A stretch of DNA of 64,000 nt from Nocardioides dongkuii (GCF_014127485.1 NZ_CP059903.1:2604001-2668000); one strand, 5' to 3'. Positions 38,230-46,993 are shown, counted from the first letter of the stretch. The notes: generated by a model not told the origin, from the sequence alone. Numbers and translations are program-made.

Positions 38230-38760
38230 TCAGCGGTGCACGGGGCGCGGCAGGCTCTTGCCGGCGACCCGGTTCTCGGAGTCGATCATCCAGGCGAGCT
38301 GCTCGAGGCGCTCGAGCACGGCGTGCAGGACGTCGGCGGACGTCGGGTCCTCGGCGTCGACCTCGTCGTGCACCCGGCGCATGGTGCCCGCGACGGCGTA
38401 CAGCGCCGAGGCGATCAGGTCGACGGTCACGGAGGTGTTGACCTCCTCGGCGGGGAACTCGGCGAGGCTGGTGCGCGCGGCGACGGTGGCGGCGCGGGCG
38501 TCGGGAGTCACGTAGATCGCGCGCATCCGCTCCGCGACGGTGTCGGAGAACTCGCGGGCCGCGTCGACGACCTCGTCGAGCGCGAGGTGCAGGTCCCGGA
38601 AGTTGAGGCCGACGACGTTCCAGTGCGCCTGCTTGCCCTGGAGGTGCAGGTCGGTCAGGTCGACCAGCACCTGCTGGAGGTGCTCGGCCAGCCGGGGCGA
38701 GGCCTGGAAGGCCGGGCGGGCGACGTGGGTGGGGGCACCGGCGTGCAGGAGGTCGGACAC
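38230..38760 (-). CDS. dps: Dps-family DNA-binding/iron-storage ferritin
   Basis: A 176-residue dodecameric mini-ferritin that stores iron and protects DNA from peroxide. The intersubunit ferroxidase motif is clear: GKQAHWNVVGLNFRDLHLALDE (His, then Asp and Glu) near 42-63, with EFSDTVAERM after it. The N-terminus MSDLLHAGAPTHVARPAF is longer than in E. coli and may contribute to DNA binding. GTG 38760 has GAGGAA upstream. Two operator-like elements lie in its promoter region. Confidence 0.94.
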   Translation of the reverse strand: MSDLLHAGAPTHVARPAFQASPRLAEHLQQVLVDLTDLHLQGKQAHWNVVGLNFRDLHLALDEVVDAAREFSDTVAERMRAIYVTPDARAATVAARTSLAEFPAEEVNTSVTVDLIASALYAVAGTMRRVHDEVDAEDPTSADVLHAVLERLEQLAWMIDSENRVAGKSLPRPVHR

Positions 38761-38801
38761 GGAGAGTTCCTCTCGGTTGGGAAGCCCCCAGCCAAGCAGG
38801 T

Positions 38802-38822
38802 TTTCTGGAATGATTCCAGAAA
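38802..38822 (-). promoter_or_regulatory. Perfect palindrome upstream of dps
   Basis: TTTCTGGAA-TGA-TTCCAGAAA is a perfect inverted repeat with nine-base arms, 42 bases before the dps start. AT content is far above the local background. The ATTCCAGAAA half followed by GGGAAG resembles the operator of FurA/CatR-type peroxide regulators in actinobacteria. Which protein binds is inferred. Confidence 0.65.
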
Positions 38823-38838
38823 GGGAAGCCTTACCTGC
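38820..38838 (-). promoter_or_regulatory. Putative iron box upstream of dps
   Basis: On the minus strand the segment reads with core AGGTAAGGCT and agrees with the DtxR-family iron-box consensus at about 12 of 19 positions. It overlaps the edge of the perfect palindrome, so iron and peroxide regulators could compete here. Confidence 0.45.
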
Positions 38839-38883
38839 GTGACCGACCCGTCACCGCCCGTCGGTGCCCCAGCGCCGACGACC

Positions 38884-40545
38884 TCAGACGGACGCCGCCG
38901 GCTCGCCGCCCGCCTGGGCCTTGGCCCAGCGGTAGTCGGCCTTGCCGGCGGGGCTGCGCTGCACGGACGGCACCCGCACGATCGCCTTCGGGAGCTTGTA
39001 GCGCGCCACGTGGCGGCCGCACTCGGCGAGCAGGTCCTCGTCGGTCGCCTCGGCGTCCTCCTCGAGCTGGACGATCGCGACCACCTCGCTCCCCCAGCGC
39101 TGCGAGGGTCGCCCGGCCACGACCACGTCGCGGACGGCGGGGTGCGCGGCCATCGCCCGCTCGACCTCCTCGGCGAAGATCTTCTCGCCGCCGGAGTTGA
39201 TGGTGACGCTCTCGCGCCCGAGCAGCTGGATCCGGCCGTCCTCGAGGAAGTTCGCCCGGTCGCCCGGCACCGCCCAGCGCACACCGTCGACCACCGGGAA
39301 GGTGCGCGCGGTCTTCTCGGGGTCACCGAGGTAGCCCAGCGGGATGTGGCCCTTGCGCGCGAGCCAGCCGTTGCTCTCCCCGGGGGCGAGCACGCGGGTC
39401 ATCGTGTCGTCGACGACCGCGGTGTCCGGCTTCGGCGTGAAGACCATCGCCTCGGTGGAGCCGCCCTTGCCCACCGCCTGGCTCATCTGCAGCCCGGTCT
39501 CCGAGGCACCCGCGGAGTCCAGGACGATCACGTGCGGTGCGACCGCGAACAGCCGCTCCCGCACGCCGGTGGTGAGCGCGGCGCCGCCGTTGCCGAGCGC
39601 GAACAGGCTCGACAGGTCGTACGACGTCCGCTCCATCTCCTCGACCAACGGCAGCGCGATCGCGTCCCCGACCGTCGGGATGCTCGCCACCCGCTCCCGG
39701 GCCGCGAGGGCGAGCGCGTTGGCCGGGTCGAAGGACCGCACGTCGTCGGGGAAGACGATCTTGCCGCCCGAGGTCATCGCGAAGAACGTCGCCCACAGCG
39801 CCGCGCCGTGCATCAGCGGCGGGATGATCAGCAGCCCCATGCCGCCGTTCGCCTCCCGCGCCGCCTGGCCGATCGCCTCGTACGACGCGAACGGCTCGCT
39901 CGCGCCGAACGGCGTCCCGCCCATCGAGGAGACGTAGATGTCGTGCTGGCGCCACAGCACGCCCTTGGGCATGCCGGTGGTGCCGCCGGTGTAGAGCAGG
40001 AACAGGTCGTCGCCGGAGGGCGTCGGCATGCCGGCGGCCGGGGCAGGAGTGGCCACCGCGTCCTCGTAGTCCACGGCGCCGGGCAGCAGGGCGTTGCCCG
40101 ACTCGTCGGCCACCTGGACCAGCACCTCGAGGTCCGGCAGCCGGTCCCGCACCGCCGCCACCATCGGCGCGAACTCGGCGTGGTAGACCAGCGCCCGGGT
40201 GCCGGCGTCGAGGAGCAGGTAGAGCAGCTCCTCCTCGACGTAGCGGAAGTTGATGTTGAACGACGCGGCGCGGGCGCGGTAGCCCGCGAGCATCGCCTCG
40301 AGGTACTCCGGCGCGTTGCGCAGGTAGATCCCGACGCTGTCCTGGCCCGACTCGTGCCCCGCGAGGCCGGCGTCCCGCTCGGTGCGGCACCCCAGCCCGC
40401 GCTCGACGAAGTAGTGCGCCAGGCCGTCGATGCGGCGGTCCATGTCGGCGTACGTCACCCGCTGGTCGCGCCACACGACCACCTCTTGGTCGGGCACCGC
40501 CGCGGCCACGGTCCGGAAGACGGTCGAGAGGTCGAAGTCGGTCAT
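38884..40545 (-). CDS. Acyl-CoA synthetase (FadD family)
   Basis: A 553-residue AMP-forming ligase. The P-loop is FLLYTGGTTGMPKGVLWRQ near 180, SAGASETGLQMS is the A5 region near 350, and WAVPGDRANFLEDGRIQLLGRESVTINSGGEKIFAEEVE holds A7-A8 near 425-460. The catalytic Lys is in SPAGKADYRWAK near the C-terminus. It loads an acyl, possibly steroid-derived, chain onto CoA. A KstR-type palindrome lies 25 bases before the ATG, suggesting sterol or cholesterol-like catabolism control. Confidence 0.9.
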   Translation of the reverse strand: MTDFDLSTVFRTVAAAVPDQEVVVWRDQRVTYADMDRRIDGLAHYFVERGLGCRTERDAGLAGHESGQDSVGIYLRNAPEYLEAMLAGYRARAASFNINFRYVEEELLYLLLDAGTRALVYHAEFAPMVAAVRDRLPDLEVLVQVADESGNALLPGAVDYEDAVATPAPAAGMPTPSGDDLFLLYTGGTTGMPKGVLWRQHDIYVSSMGGTPFGASEPFASYEAIGQAAREANGGMGLLIIPPLMHGAALWATFFAMTSGGKIVFPDDVRSFDPANALALAARERVASIPTVGDAIALPLVEEMERTSYDLSSLFALGNGGAALTTGVRERLFAVAPHVIVLDSAGASETGLQMSQAVGKGGSTEAMVFTPKPDTAVVDDTMTRVLAPGESNGWLARKGHIPLGYLGDPEKTARTFPVVDGVRWAVPGDRANFLEDGRIQLLGRESVTINSGGEKIFAEEVERAMAAHPAVRDVVVAGRPSQRWGSEVVAIVQLEEDAEATDEDLLAECGRHVARYKLPKAIVRVPSVQRSPAGKADYRWAKAQAGGEPAASV

Positions 40546-40569
40546 CGGGCACTCCTGGGCGCTGTGAAC

Positions 40570-40583
40570 TGGAACACGTTCTA
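40570..40583 (-). promoter_or_regulatory. KstR-type operator before the acyl-CoA synthetase gene
   Basis: TGGAACACGTTCTA fits the mycobacterial KstR motif TNNAACNNGTTNNA at every fixed position. It is extended by TAGAAC on one side and GAAC on the other. Related TetR-family lipid regulators use similar AAC-N2-GTT cores, so the exact regulator is uncertain. Confidence 0.65.
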
Positions 40584-40646
40584 GAACCTAGACCACGAGG
40601 ACCCCGGGAGCCACCGAACCCCCTCGGTCGCGCCTTAGCATCAGGG

Positions 40647-41006
40647 ATGGACACCGACGCCGATGAGCTGGTCGCCACGTTCGCCCGGCTCCGAGAGCTG
40701 CTCGTGCCGTTCCTGGCCACGTGCCGAGTCAAGGTCGACGAGCCCGGCTCGGTCTACCTCGAGACGCCGGCACCCGAGCCCGAGATGTTCGCCTCCATCG
40801 CGGCCCGGAAGAGCAACGTCTCGTTCCACTACATGCCGATCTACCGGGACCCGGCCCTGCTCGACGGCGTCTCCCCTGACCTGCGTCGTCGCATGCGGGG
40901 CAAGTCGTGCTTCAGCTTCCGGCGCCACGACGACCCGGCGATCGACGAGCTCGCCTCGCTGGTGGGCCGGACGGCCGGCGACTTCCTCGAGCGCGACGAG
41001 GGCTGA
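40647..41006 (+). CDS. Small conserved protein, DUF1801/YdhG-like
   Basis: A 119-residue protein. VSFHYMPIYRDPALLDGVSPDLRRRMRGKSCFSFRRHDDPAIDELASLV recalls the C-terminal pattern of YdhG/DUF1801 proteins (short alpha-beta fold, GK-C-F motif near residue 88). There is no signal peptide or transmembrane helix. It is read divergently from the acyl-CoA synthetase gene. The assignment is from memory of the family pattern and the function is unknown. Confidence 0.6.
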   Translation: MDTDADELVATFARLRELLVPFLATCRVKVDEPGSVYLETPAPEPEMFASIAARKSNVSFHYMPIYRDPALLDGVSPDLRRRMRGKSCFSFRRHDDPAIDELASLVGRTAGDFLERDEG

Positions 41007-41010
41007 GAAG

Positions 41011-41050
41011 CAGCAGCGGCGGCTCCCTCACCTGAGGAAACCGCCGCCGT
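41011..41050 (-). terminator. Hairpin downstream of tRNA-Ala
   Basis: GCGGCGG (41016-41022) and CCGCCGC (41041-41047) form a stem with extra TCC/GGA pairing inside, located just past the 3' end of the tRNA and of the convergent small gene. There is no T tract, so it would be a weak or bidirectional terminator. Confidence 0.45.
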
Positions 41051-41064
41051 CCTTGCACCTTCGG

Positions 41065-41137
41065 TGGAGCTGAGGGGACTCGAACCCCTGACCCTCTGCA
41101 TGCCATGCAGATGCGCTACCAGCTGCGCCACAGCCCC
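41065..41137 (-). tRNA. tRNA-Ala (anticodon GGC)
   Basis: A 73-base cloverleaf on the minus strand. The acceptor stem GGGGCTG pairs with CAGCTCC, the D arm has GCGCAGCTGGTAGCGC, and the anticodon loop ATGGCAT sits on a TCTGC/GCAGA stem with U before the GGC anticodon. The T arm has GGTTCGAGTCC. The CCA end is not encoded. It lies 40 bases downstream of the histidine phosphatase gene. Confidence 0.97.
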
Positions 41138-41177
41138 GTGCTGCCGTCACCGTCTCCGGTGATCGACCTGCGGAATA

Positions 41178-41837
41178 CTAGCCAGACGCCTCGACGAAAC
41201 GAAATCCGGGGGTGCCCTCGGGAGCGACCACCCGGTTGTACGCCGCGAGCCGCAGGCAGCCGGCGTCCGGGTCCTCGCGCAGCTCCACCCAGCCGCAGTT
41301 GTCGAGGCCGCGCAGCGTGTGGAACAGGTCGTCGGGCCAGCCCAGCACCGCACCGACCGCGACCCGCACCGCCGCGCCGTGCGAGACCGCGACCCCGGTC
41401 TCGCCGGGACCCAGGGCGGCCAGCAGGTCACCGAGGACGGCGACCATCCGCGCGCGGACAGCGGCGGTGGGCTCGCCCCCGAGGGCGGCGTCGTAGTCGC
41501 CGCGCCGGAACCGGGCGAACTCCTCCGGCGCGCGGGCGGCGTACTGCTCGTGGGTGAGGTCCTGGCGCTCCCCCAGGTGGATCTCGCGCAGCCGCTCGTC
41601 GTGCGTCGTGGCCAGGCCGGTGGCCTTCTCGACGTACGCCGCGGTCTCGCGCGCGCGGGCCAGGTCCGAGGACCACAGCAGCGCCGGGTCGAGCGCGGCC
41701 ACCGCCGGGGCGACCGCCTCGGCCTGCGTCCGGCCGACCTCGTCGAGCTCGACGTCGAGCTGGCCCTGGACCCGCTTGGCGTGGTTGTACGCCGTCCGGC
41801 CGTGGCGCAGCAGGACGAGGGTGCGGCCCGGGGTCAC
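41178..41837 (-). CDS. Histidine phosphatase family protein
   Basis: A 219-residue phosphoglycerate-mutase-like phosphatase. The catalytic LVLLRHGRTAYN is near residue 10, and GVAVSHGAAVR near 170 supplies the second His; GERQDLTHEQ carries the acid residue region. GTG 41837 overlaps the rsfS stop by four bases. Related genes in this position (after rsfS) occur across actinobacteria and have been annotated as glucosyl-3-phosphoglycerate phosphatase-like; the substrate here is not proven. Confidence 0.9.
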   Translation of the reverse strand: MTPGRTLVLLRHGRTAYNHAKRVQGQLDVELDEVGRTQAEAVAPAVAALDPALLWSSDLARARETAAYVEKATGLATTHDERLREIHLGERQDLTHEQYAARAPEEFARFRRGDYDAALGGEPTAAVRARMVAVLGDLLAALGPGETGVAVSHGAAVRVAVGAVLGWPDDLFHTLRGLDNCGWVELREDPDAGCLRLAAYNRVVAPEGTPGFRFVEASG

Positions 41838-42214
41838 GCCGGGCGCGGCCCGGTCACGTCGGCGGGGAGCTTGATCGCCGGGCAGTCGCGCCAGAGCCGC
41901 TCGAGGGCGTAGAACTGCCGCTCCTCCTCGTGCTGGACGTGCACGACGATCTCGCCGTAGTCGATGAGCACCCACCGGCCGTCGCGCTCGCCCTCGCGGC
42001 GGATCGGCTTGGACCCGATCTCGCGAAGCTTGTCCTCGACCTCGTCGACGATCGCCTTCACCTGGCGGTCGTTGCTCGCCGAGGCGAGCACGAAGGCGTC
42101 GGTGATGGCGAGCTGCTCGCTGACGTCGAAGGCGATGATGTTGGTGGCGAGCTTGTCGGACGCCGCGCGCGCGGCGGCCGCCACGAGCTCGAGCGCGTGG
42201 TCAGTGGCAGTCAT
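41834..42214 (-). CDS. rsfS: Ribosome silencing factor RsfS
   Basis: A 126-residue RsfS/Iojap protein that binds L14 on the 50S subunit and blocks subunit joining in starvation. [39 protein letters not shown] and [31 protein letters not shown] are diagnostic. ATG 42214 overlaps the nadD stop by four bases, so nadD-rsfS-phosphatase are translationally coupled. Confidence 0.96.
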   Translation of the reverse strand: MTATDHALELVAAAARAASDKLATNIIAFDVSEQLAITDAFVLASASNDRQVKAIVDEVEDKLREIGSKPIRREGERDGRWVLIDYGEIVVHVQHEEERQFYALERLWRDCPAIKLPADVTGPRPA

Positions 42215-42807
42215 GCGGGATCTCCGGTCGGTTTGGCGGGGTAGAGGTCGTGCTTGGCGAGGTACTGGACGACCCCGTCGGGGACGAGGTACCAGACCGG
42301 CTCCCCGCGACGCCCGCGCTCGCGGCAGTCGGAGGAGGAGATGGCCAGGGCGGGGATCTCGACCATCGTCACCCGGTCGGCGGGGATCGAGGCGAGCGTG
42401 TCGGGGTCCATGGTGTAGCCGGGCCGGGTGCAGCCCACGAACCGGGCCAGCGCGAACAGCTCGTCGGGGTCGCGCCAGGTGAAGATCTCGGTGAGCGCGT
42501 CGGCGCCGGTGATGAAGTACAGCTCCGCCCCGGGCATCTGGGCGCTGAGGTCGCGCAGCGTGTCGCGGGTGTACGTCGGGCCCTGCCGGTCGATGTCGAC
42601 ACGGGAGACCGTGAACCGCGGGTTGGCGGCGGTCGCGATGACCGTCATCAGGTAGCGGTGCTCGGCCGGCGAGACCTCGCGGTCGGACTTCTGCCACGGG
42701 TCGCCGGTGGGGACGAAGACGACCTCGTCGAGGTCGAACCAGGCCTGCACCTCGGACGCGGCGACGAGGTGGCCGTGGTGAATGGGGTCGAACGTGCCGC
42801 CCATCAC
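42211..42807 (-). CDS. nadD: Nicotinate-nucleotide adenylyltransferase
   Basis: A 198-residue enzyme that joins ATP and nicotinate mononucleotide in NAD synthesis. [19 protein letters not shown] carries the HxGH nucleotidyl-transfer motif, [10 protein letters not shown] follows near 36, and [21 protein letters not shown] is the C-terminal ISSxxxR region. The start is problematic. GTG 42807 or ATG 42804 begin inside the first beta strand, and the preceding codons read RPRRVGV-like sequence with no ATG, GTG, TTG or CTG back to a stop. A non-standard initiation codon is possible. Confidence 0.92.
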   Translation of the reverse strand: MMGGTFDPIHHGHLVAASEVQAWFDLDEVVFVPTGDPWQKSDREVSPAEHRYLMTVIATAANPRFTVSRVDIDRQGPTYTRDTLRDLSAQMPGAELYFITGADALTEIFTWRDPDELFALARFVGCTRPGYTMDPDTLASIPADRVTMVEIPALAISSSDCRERGRRGEPVWYLVPDGVVQYLAKHDLYPAKPTGDPA

Positions 42808-42841
42808 CCCGACGCGGCGGGGACGGGCGACCGGCTGCCCG

Positions 42842-42997
42842 TCAGCTGTGGTCGCGGCCGGCTCCGAACGCCATCAGCCCGGCCAGCATGCCGAGCAGGA
42901 TCACGAGGGCGAGCGCGCCGATGCCCCAGGAGAGGGCCTGGTCGATCTCGTGGTGGGTCTCTTCCGCAGCGAGCACGGTGGTCAGGACGTTGAGCAT
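42842..42997 (-). CDS. Small single-pass membrane protein
   Basis: A 51-residue frame starting at ATG 42997: [20 protein letters not shown], then a helix [21 protein letters not shown] (about 24-44) and a short charged tail ending RDHS. It sits 18 bases after proA and 34 bases before nadD on the same strand. Similar short proteins occur at this position in related actinobacteria as far as I recall. Function unknown. Confidence 0.7.
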   Translation of the reverse strand: MLNVLTTVLAAEETHHEIDQALSWGIGALALVILLGMLAGLMAFGAGRDHS

Positions 42998-43015
42998 GCG
43001 GGGAGTCTATAGGGG

Positions 43016-44293
43016 TCAGCGGACATGGCCGTCGCCGGTCACGACGTACTTGGTCGAGGTCATCTCGGGCAGGCCCATCGGTCCCCGGGCGTGCAGCTTC
43101 TGGGTGCTGATGCCGATCTCGGCGCCGAAGCCGAGCTCGCCCCCGTCGGTGAACCGCGTCGAGGCGTTCACCAGCACCGCCGCGGAGTCGACCATCGCCA
43201 CGAACCGCCGGGCCGCGCCGAGGTCCTCGGTGACGATCGCCTCGCTGTGCTGGCTCGACCAGCGCCGGATGTGGGCGACCGCCTCGTCGAGCGACCCGAC
43301 CACGGCCGCGGCGATGTCGAGGGAGAGGTACTCCGTCGCGTAGTCGTCGTCGGTCGCCGCCACCACCCCGTCGTACGCCGTGAACGCGGGGTCGCCGTGG
43401 ACGGTGACGCCGGCGTCCTGCAGGGCGGCGACGACCCGGGGCAGGAAGGTCTCGGCGACGTCGGCGTGCACGAGCAGCGACTCCGCGGCGTTGCAGACGC
43501 TGGTGCGGTGGGTCTTCGCGTTCAGCACGATCGCCAGCGCCTTGTCGAGGTCGGCGGCCGCGTCGACGTACACGTGGCAGTTGCCGACGCCGGTCTCGAT
43601 GACCGGCACCGTCGACCCCTCGACGACGGTGCGGATCAGCCCCGCGCCGCCCCGCGGGATCAGCAGGTCGACCAGGCCGCGGGCCCGCATCAGCGCCGTG
43701 ACGCTCTCGCGGGTCTCCCCCGGCACCGACTGCACGACGTCGGCCGGCAGCCCGACGGAGGCGACCGCGCGGCGCAGGACGGCGACGACCGCGGCGTTGC
43801 TGGACCGGGCGCTGGAGCTGCCGCGCAGCAGCACCGCGTTGCCGGACTTCAGGCAGATGCCGGCGGCGTCGGCGGTCACGTTCGGCCGGGCCTCGTAGAT
43901 GATGCCGACCACGCCGAACGGCACCCGCACCTGGCGCAGCTCGAGCCCGTTGGCGAGCGTGCCGCCGCGGACGACCTCGCCCACCGGGTCGGGCAGCCCG
44001 GCGACGTCGCGCAGCCCCTGGGCCATCCCCGCGACCCGGTCCGGCGTCAGCCGCAGCCGGTCGACGATGCCCGCCGGCGTGCCGGTCTCCTCGGCGCGGG
44101 CGACGTCCTCGGCGTTGGCGCGGAGCAGGTCGTCGGACGCCGCGAGCAGCCCGTCGGCCATCGCGAGCAGCGCCGCGTCCTTCTGCGCCCGGGTGGCGAG
44201 GGCCAGCACCTGCGCGGCCTCGCGGGCCCGGACGGCGGCCTCGGTGACCTCGGTGACCGCGTGCGGGGTGGCGGTGTCCGGCATCGAGCTCAT
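43016..44293 (-). CDS. proA: Glutamate-5-semialdehyde dehydrogenase (gamma-glutamyl phosphate reductase)
   Basis: A 425-residue NADPH-dependent enzyme of proline synthesis. The catalytic Cys is in [14 protein letters not shown] near 265. [36 protein letters not shown] forms the cofactor-binding segment near 108-145, and [23 protein letters not shown] lies near the end. ATG 44293 gives a typical N-terminus. No proB occurs in the window. Confidence 0.97.
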   Translation of the reverse strand: MSSMPDTATPHAVTEVTEAAVRAREAAQVLALATRAQKDAALLAMADGLLAASDDLLRANAEDVARAEETGTPAGIVDRLRLTPDRVAGMAQGLRDVAGLPDPVGEVVRGGTLANGLELRQVRVPFGVVGIIYEARPNVTADAAGICLKSGNAVLLRGSSSARSSNAAVVAVLRRAVASVGLPADVVQSVPGETRESVTALMRARGLVDLLIPRGGAGLIRTVVEGSTVPVIETGVGNCHVYVDAAADLDKALAIVLNAKTHRTSVCNAAESLLVHADVAETFLPRVVAALQDAGVTVHGDPAFTAYDGVVAATDDDYATEYLSLDIAAAVVGSLDEAVAHIRRWSSQHSEAIVTEDLGAARRFVAMVDSAAVLVNASTRFTDGGELGFGAEIGISTQKLHARGPMGLPEMTSTKYVVTGDGHVR

Positions 44294-44385
44294 GGGTCCA
44301 GCGTAGTGAGGCAACCATCCGGCGCCGGGTGGCGTCCTACCTTCGTCCGACCCGTCCGCACCCTGCCGAACCCCGAGGAGCACCC

Positions 44386-45867
44386 GTGCCCCGTCGCCCC
44401 CTCCGCAGCCTCCTCGCCGCCACGGCCCTGGGCGGGCTGGCGCTGACCACCCTCGCCGTCCTGCCCGCCGGTGCCGGCGCCCCGTCCGCACCCACGACCC
44501 GGGCGGCCGCCGCCGCACCCGTCTCCCTCTGGGCCCCGCCGAGGCAGACCGTGCACGGCTACCGCGGCAAGGTCTGGACCGACCTCGGCCTGCGCCTGGT
44601 CGCCGAGGGCGAGCCGTTCGAGGTGTGGGCGACCCGGTCGGCGTACGACCAGCCGGTCCGCGCCGTCTGGCGCTCGGAGTCGCGGGGCGACGTCGTGCTG
44701 CCCCGTGGCGCGATGCGCCGGCTCGGCTCCCTGAAGGGCTTCGTCAGCCTCACCTTCAAGAGGAAGGGCGCCGACCCGGTGCGGATGAGCGCCCACGCCT
44801 GCTTCGGCGGGACCACCGAGCGGGTGCGTCCGGACGCGGCGGCGACCTCGTCGTACCCCCGCACCTGCGCGTACAACCCCTACAGCCTGGGCGCCGTGCA
44901 GGGCGTGCAGGACGGCTGGGCGAGCACCATCCTCGGGTACGACCGGCCGCTGCGCCTGGGCGCCGGCCGGTACACCATGGTCGCGCGCATCGCCGCGCCG
45001 TACGCGAGGCCGATGGGGCTCTCCCGGGCCGAGGCGACCCGGCGTACCCGGCTCGTGGTCAAGGACGAGGCTGGCCCCGAGGGCCGCCGCCCCGCCTCCC
45101 CCGCCCCGCGCGTCTCAGGACCGGGCGCTCGGCCGGCGGCCGCCCCGCCGTCCGGGCCCGCCGCCGCGCCCCCCGACGGACCGGTGCCCGACCTGCGCTC
45201 GCTGCCCGCCTGGGGCATCGGGATGGCGAGGAGCGGCAACTTCCTGCGGTTCTCGGCCACGGTCTGGAACGCCGGTGACAGCCCGCTGGTCGTCGACGGC
45301 TTCCGCAAGGAGGGCGAGGACGAGATGGAGGCCTACCAGTACTTCTTCGACGCCGAGGGCGAGCAGACCGGCTACCAGGAGGTCGGCCACATGCACTGGG
45401 ACAAGAAGCCGTCCCACCAGCACTGGCACTTCAAGGACTTCGCGACCTACACGCTGCTGCGGGCCGACAAGACCCAGGTCGTCCGGTCGCGCAAGGAGGC
45501 GTTCTGCCTCGCCAACACCGACGCCGTCGACCTGACCGTGCCGGCGGCCGACTGGGACGTCGAGAACGACGACCTGGAGACAGCCTGCGGCGACTACTCC
45601 TCGCTCTCCATCCGGGAGGTGCTCGCCGCGGGCTGGGGCGACACCTACGAGCAGTTCCGCGCGGGCCAGTCCTTCGACCTGCGCGGGCTCCCCAACGGCA
45701 AGTACTGGATCGCGGTCGTCGCCAACCCCCGCAACCGGCTCGTCGAGTCCGACACCGGCAACAACGTGGCGCTGCGCAAGATCCGGCTCCGCGGGAAGCC
45801 CGGCGCACGCCGGGTGGTCGTCCCGAAGATCGGCGTGATCAAGGAGCCGGGCCGCCGGGGTCGCTGA
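44386..45867 (+). CDS. Secreted lysyl oxidase-like copper protein
   Basis: A 493-residue exported protein. A signal peptide (about 1-30, [19 protein letters not shown]) precedes a beta-rich N-terminal part (about 45-230). An Ala/Pro-rich spacer follows (about 235-275). The C-terminal domain resembles lysyl oxidase (PF01186): [25 protein letters not shown], residues about 333-355, carries the copper-binding His cluster (HQHWH), with [25 protein letters not shown] and [26 protein letters not shown] after it. GTG 44386 has GAGGAG five bases upstream. In eukaryotes the enzyme oxidises Lys side chains; the bacterial substrate is unknown. Confidence 0.85.
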   Translation: MPRRPLRSLLAATALGGLALTTLAVLPAGAGAPSAPTTRAAAAAPVSLWAPPRQTVHGYRGKVWTDLGLRLVAEGEPFEVWATRSAYDQPVRAVWRSESRGDVVLPRGAMRRLGSLKGFVSLTFKRKGADPVRMSAHACFGGTTERVRPDAAATSSYPRTCAYNPYSLGAVQGVQDGWASTILGYDRPLRLGAGRYTMVARIAAPYARPMGLSRAEATRRTRLVVKDEAGPEGRRPASPAPRVSGPGARPAAAPPSGPAAAPPDGPVPDLRSLPAWGIGMARSGNFLRFSATVWNAGDSPLVVDGFRKEGEDEMEAYQYFFDAEGEQTGYQEVGHMHWDKKPSHQHWHFKDFATYTLLRADKTQVVRSRKEAFCLANTDAVDLTVPAADWDVENDDLETACGDYSSLSIREVLAAGWGDTYEQFRAGQSFDLRGLPNGKYWIAVVANPRNRLVESDTGNNVALRKIRLRGKPGARRVVVPKIGVIKEPGRRGR

Positions 45868-45868
45868 G

Positions 45869-45915
45869 GACCTGGGAGGTTCTCCGGCACCTGGCGCCGG
45901 AGAACCTCCCAGGTC
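45869..45915. repeat. Palindrome 5' of the AbiEi/DUF559 gene
   Basis: Perfect 20-base arms GACCTGGGAGGTTCTCCGGC and its complement (45896-45915) with a seven-base spacer, starting two bases after the lysyl oxidase gene stop. It is 47 bases long and 42 of 47 identical to the palindrome on the other side of the next gene. Confidence 0.93.
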
Positions 45916-45979
45916 GGCCTCATCCACAGGGCGCCGACGACGGGTGGCAGGCGCGCGCCGACGGCGACAGGGTCGAGCG

Positions 45980-46930
45980 GTGGACGGGGACGAGGTGGCG
46001 CGCCTGTTGGCGGACCAGGAGCAGGTCGTCTCGCGACGCCAGGTGGTCGCCGCGGGCGGCGGCGACGGTGACATCGAGCGGCTCCTCCGCCGCCGCGAGT
46101 GGGCCCGCGTCCACGAGGGGGTGTACGTCGCGCACACCGGCCCGCGGACGTGGCCGCAACGGGCCTGGGCGGCCGTCCTGGTCCACGCGCCGGCCGCGCT
46201 GTCGGGGCCCTCGGCGTTGCGGGCCTGGGGTCTGACCGCACCCGGCACGGAGGCGGCCCCGATCGACGTGGTCGTCGCCCACCACCGACGGGTGCACGAC
46301 CCTCCCGGTGTCCGTACGTCGCGGTCGAGTGCGTTCGAAGCGCACACGCTCCTGCACCTGGGGCCACCCCGGGTGCGGGTGGAGCACGCCGTCCTCACGA
46401 CCGCGGCGCAGGCGGGCCGGGAGGACGCAGCGGTCGCCGTCCTGGCCGACGCCTGCCAGCAACGCCTCACCACCCCGGCCCGGCTCGCCGGCATCCTGGC
46501 CGAACTCGTCCGGCTCCCCCGGCGCCGCCTGCTGGCCGAGGTGCTCGACGACGTGGCCGGCGGGGCCTACTCCGCCCTCGAGCGCCGGTACCTCCGCGAC
46601 GTCGAGCGGCCCCACGGCCTGCCGACCGGGCACCGGCAGCGCCGGGACGGGTTGGGCGCCCGGCCGACGTACCGCGACGTCGAGTACGTCGGGCTGGCGA
46701 CGGTCGTCGAGCTCGACGGCAGGCTGGGCCACGACCGGATCCGGGACCGCTGGCACGACCTGGAGCGCGACCTCGCCTCCGCCGCCGGCGGCAGCGTCAC
46801 GCTGCGCGCGGGTTGGGCCCAGGTGCTCCAGCCCTGCCGGCTGGCCGCCACGGTCGGTGCGGTGCTGAGATCCCGGGGCTGGAGTGGGACGCCGACCGCG
46901 TGCGGACCGGGCTGCCCGGTCCGGAAATAG
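45980..46930 (+). CDS. AbiEi-type antitoxin-domain protein with DUF559-like C-terminus
   Basis: A 316-residue protein. Residues about 4-50 ([22 protein letters not shown], then [24 protein letters not shown]) match the winged-helix AbiEi_4 domain of type IV antitoxins. The C-terminal third ([31 protein letters not shown] and the following strand-helix) resembles the Vsr-like DUF559 fold, with Glu and Asp in VVELDG. No adjacent AbiEii nucleotidyltransferase is present, so it is an orphan. GTG 45980 starts the domain; GTG 45944 is an alternative. It is framed on both sides by related palindromes. Confidence 0.82.
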   Translation: MDGDEVARLLADQEQVVSRRQVVAAGGGDGDIERLLRRREWARVHEGVYVAHTGPRTWPQRAWAAVLVHAPAALSGPSALRAWGLTAPGTEAAPIDVVVAHHRRVHDPPGVRTSRSSAFEAHTLLHLGPPRVRVEHAVLTTAAQAGREDAAVAVLADACQQRLTTPARLAGILAELVRLPRRRLLAEVLDDVAGGAYSALERRYLRDVERPHGLPTGHRQRRDGLGARPTYRDVEYVGLATVVELDGRLGHDRIRDRWHDLERDLASAAGGSVTLRAGWAQVLQPCRLAATVGAVLRSRGWSGTPTACGPGCPVRK

Positions 46931-46931
46931 C

Positions 46932-46978
46932 GACGTGGGAGGTTCTCCGGCACCAGGTGCCGGCGAACCTCCCACGTC
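46932..46978. repeat. Palindrome 3' of the AbiEi/DUF559 gene
   Basis: Arms of 23 bases with one mismatch (GACGTGGGAGGTTCTCCGGC plus ACC against its complement) around a single central base. It begins two bases after the stop codon and lies between this gene and the convergent etfA. It matches the palindrome at 45869-45915 with compensatory C-G to G-C change near the ends. Confidence 0.93.
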
Positions 46979-46993
46979 CGTGGGCCGAAAGGC

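Noticed and set aside
46932..46978. Simple intrinsic terminators for the AbiEi/DUF559 region
   Set aside because: Neither palindrome has a T tract, and their mutual similarity with compensatory change is more than terminators require. A terminator role is not excluded but does not explain the pattern.
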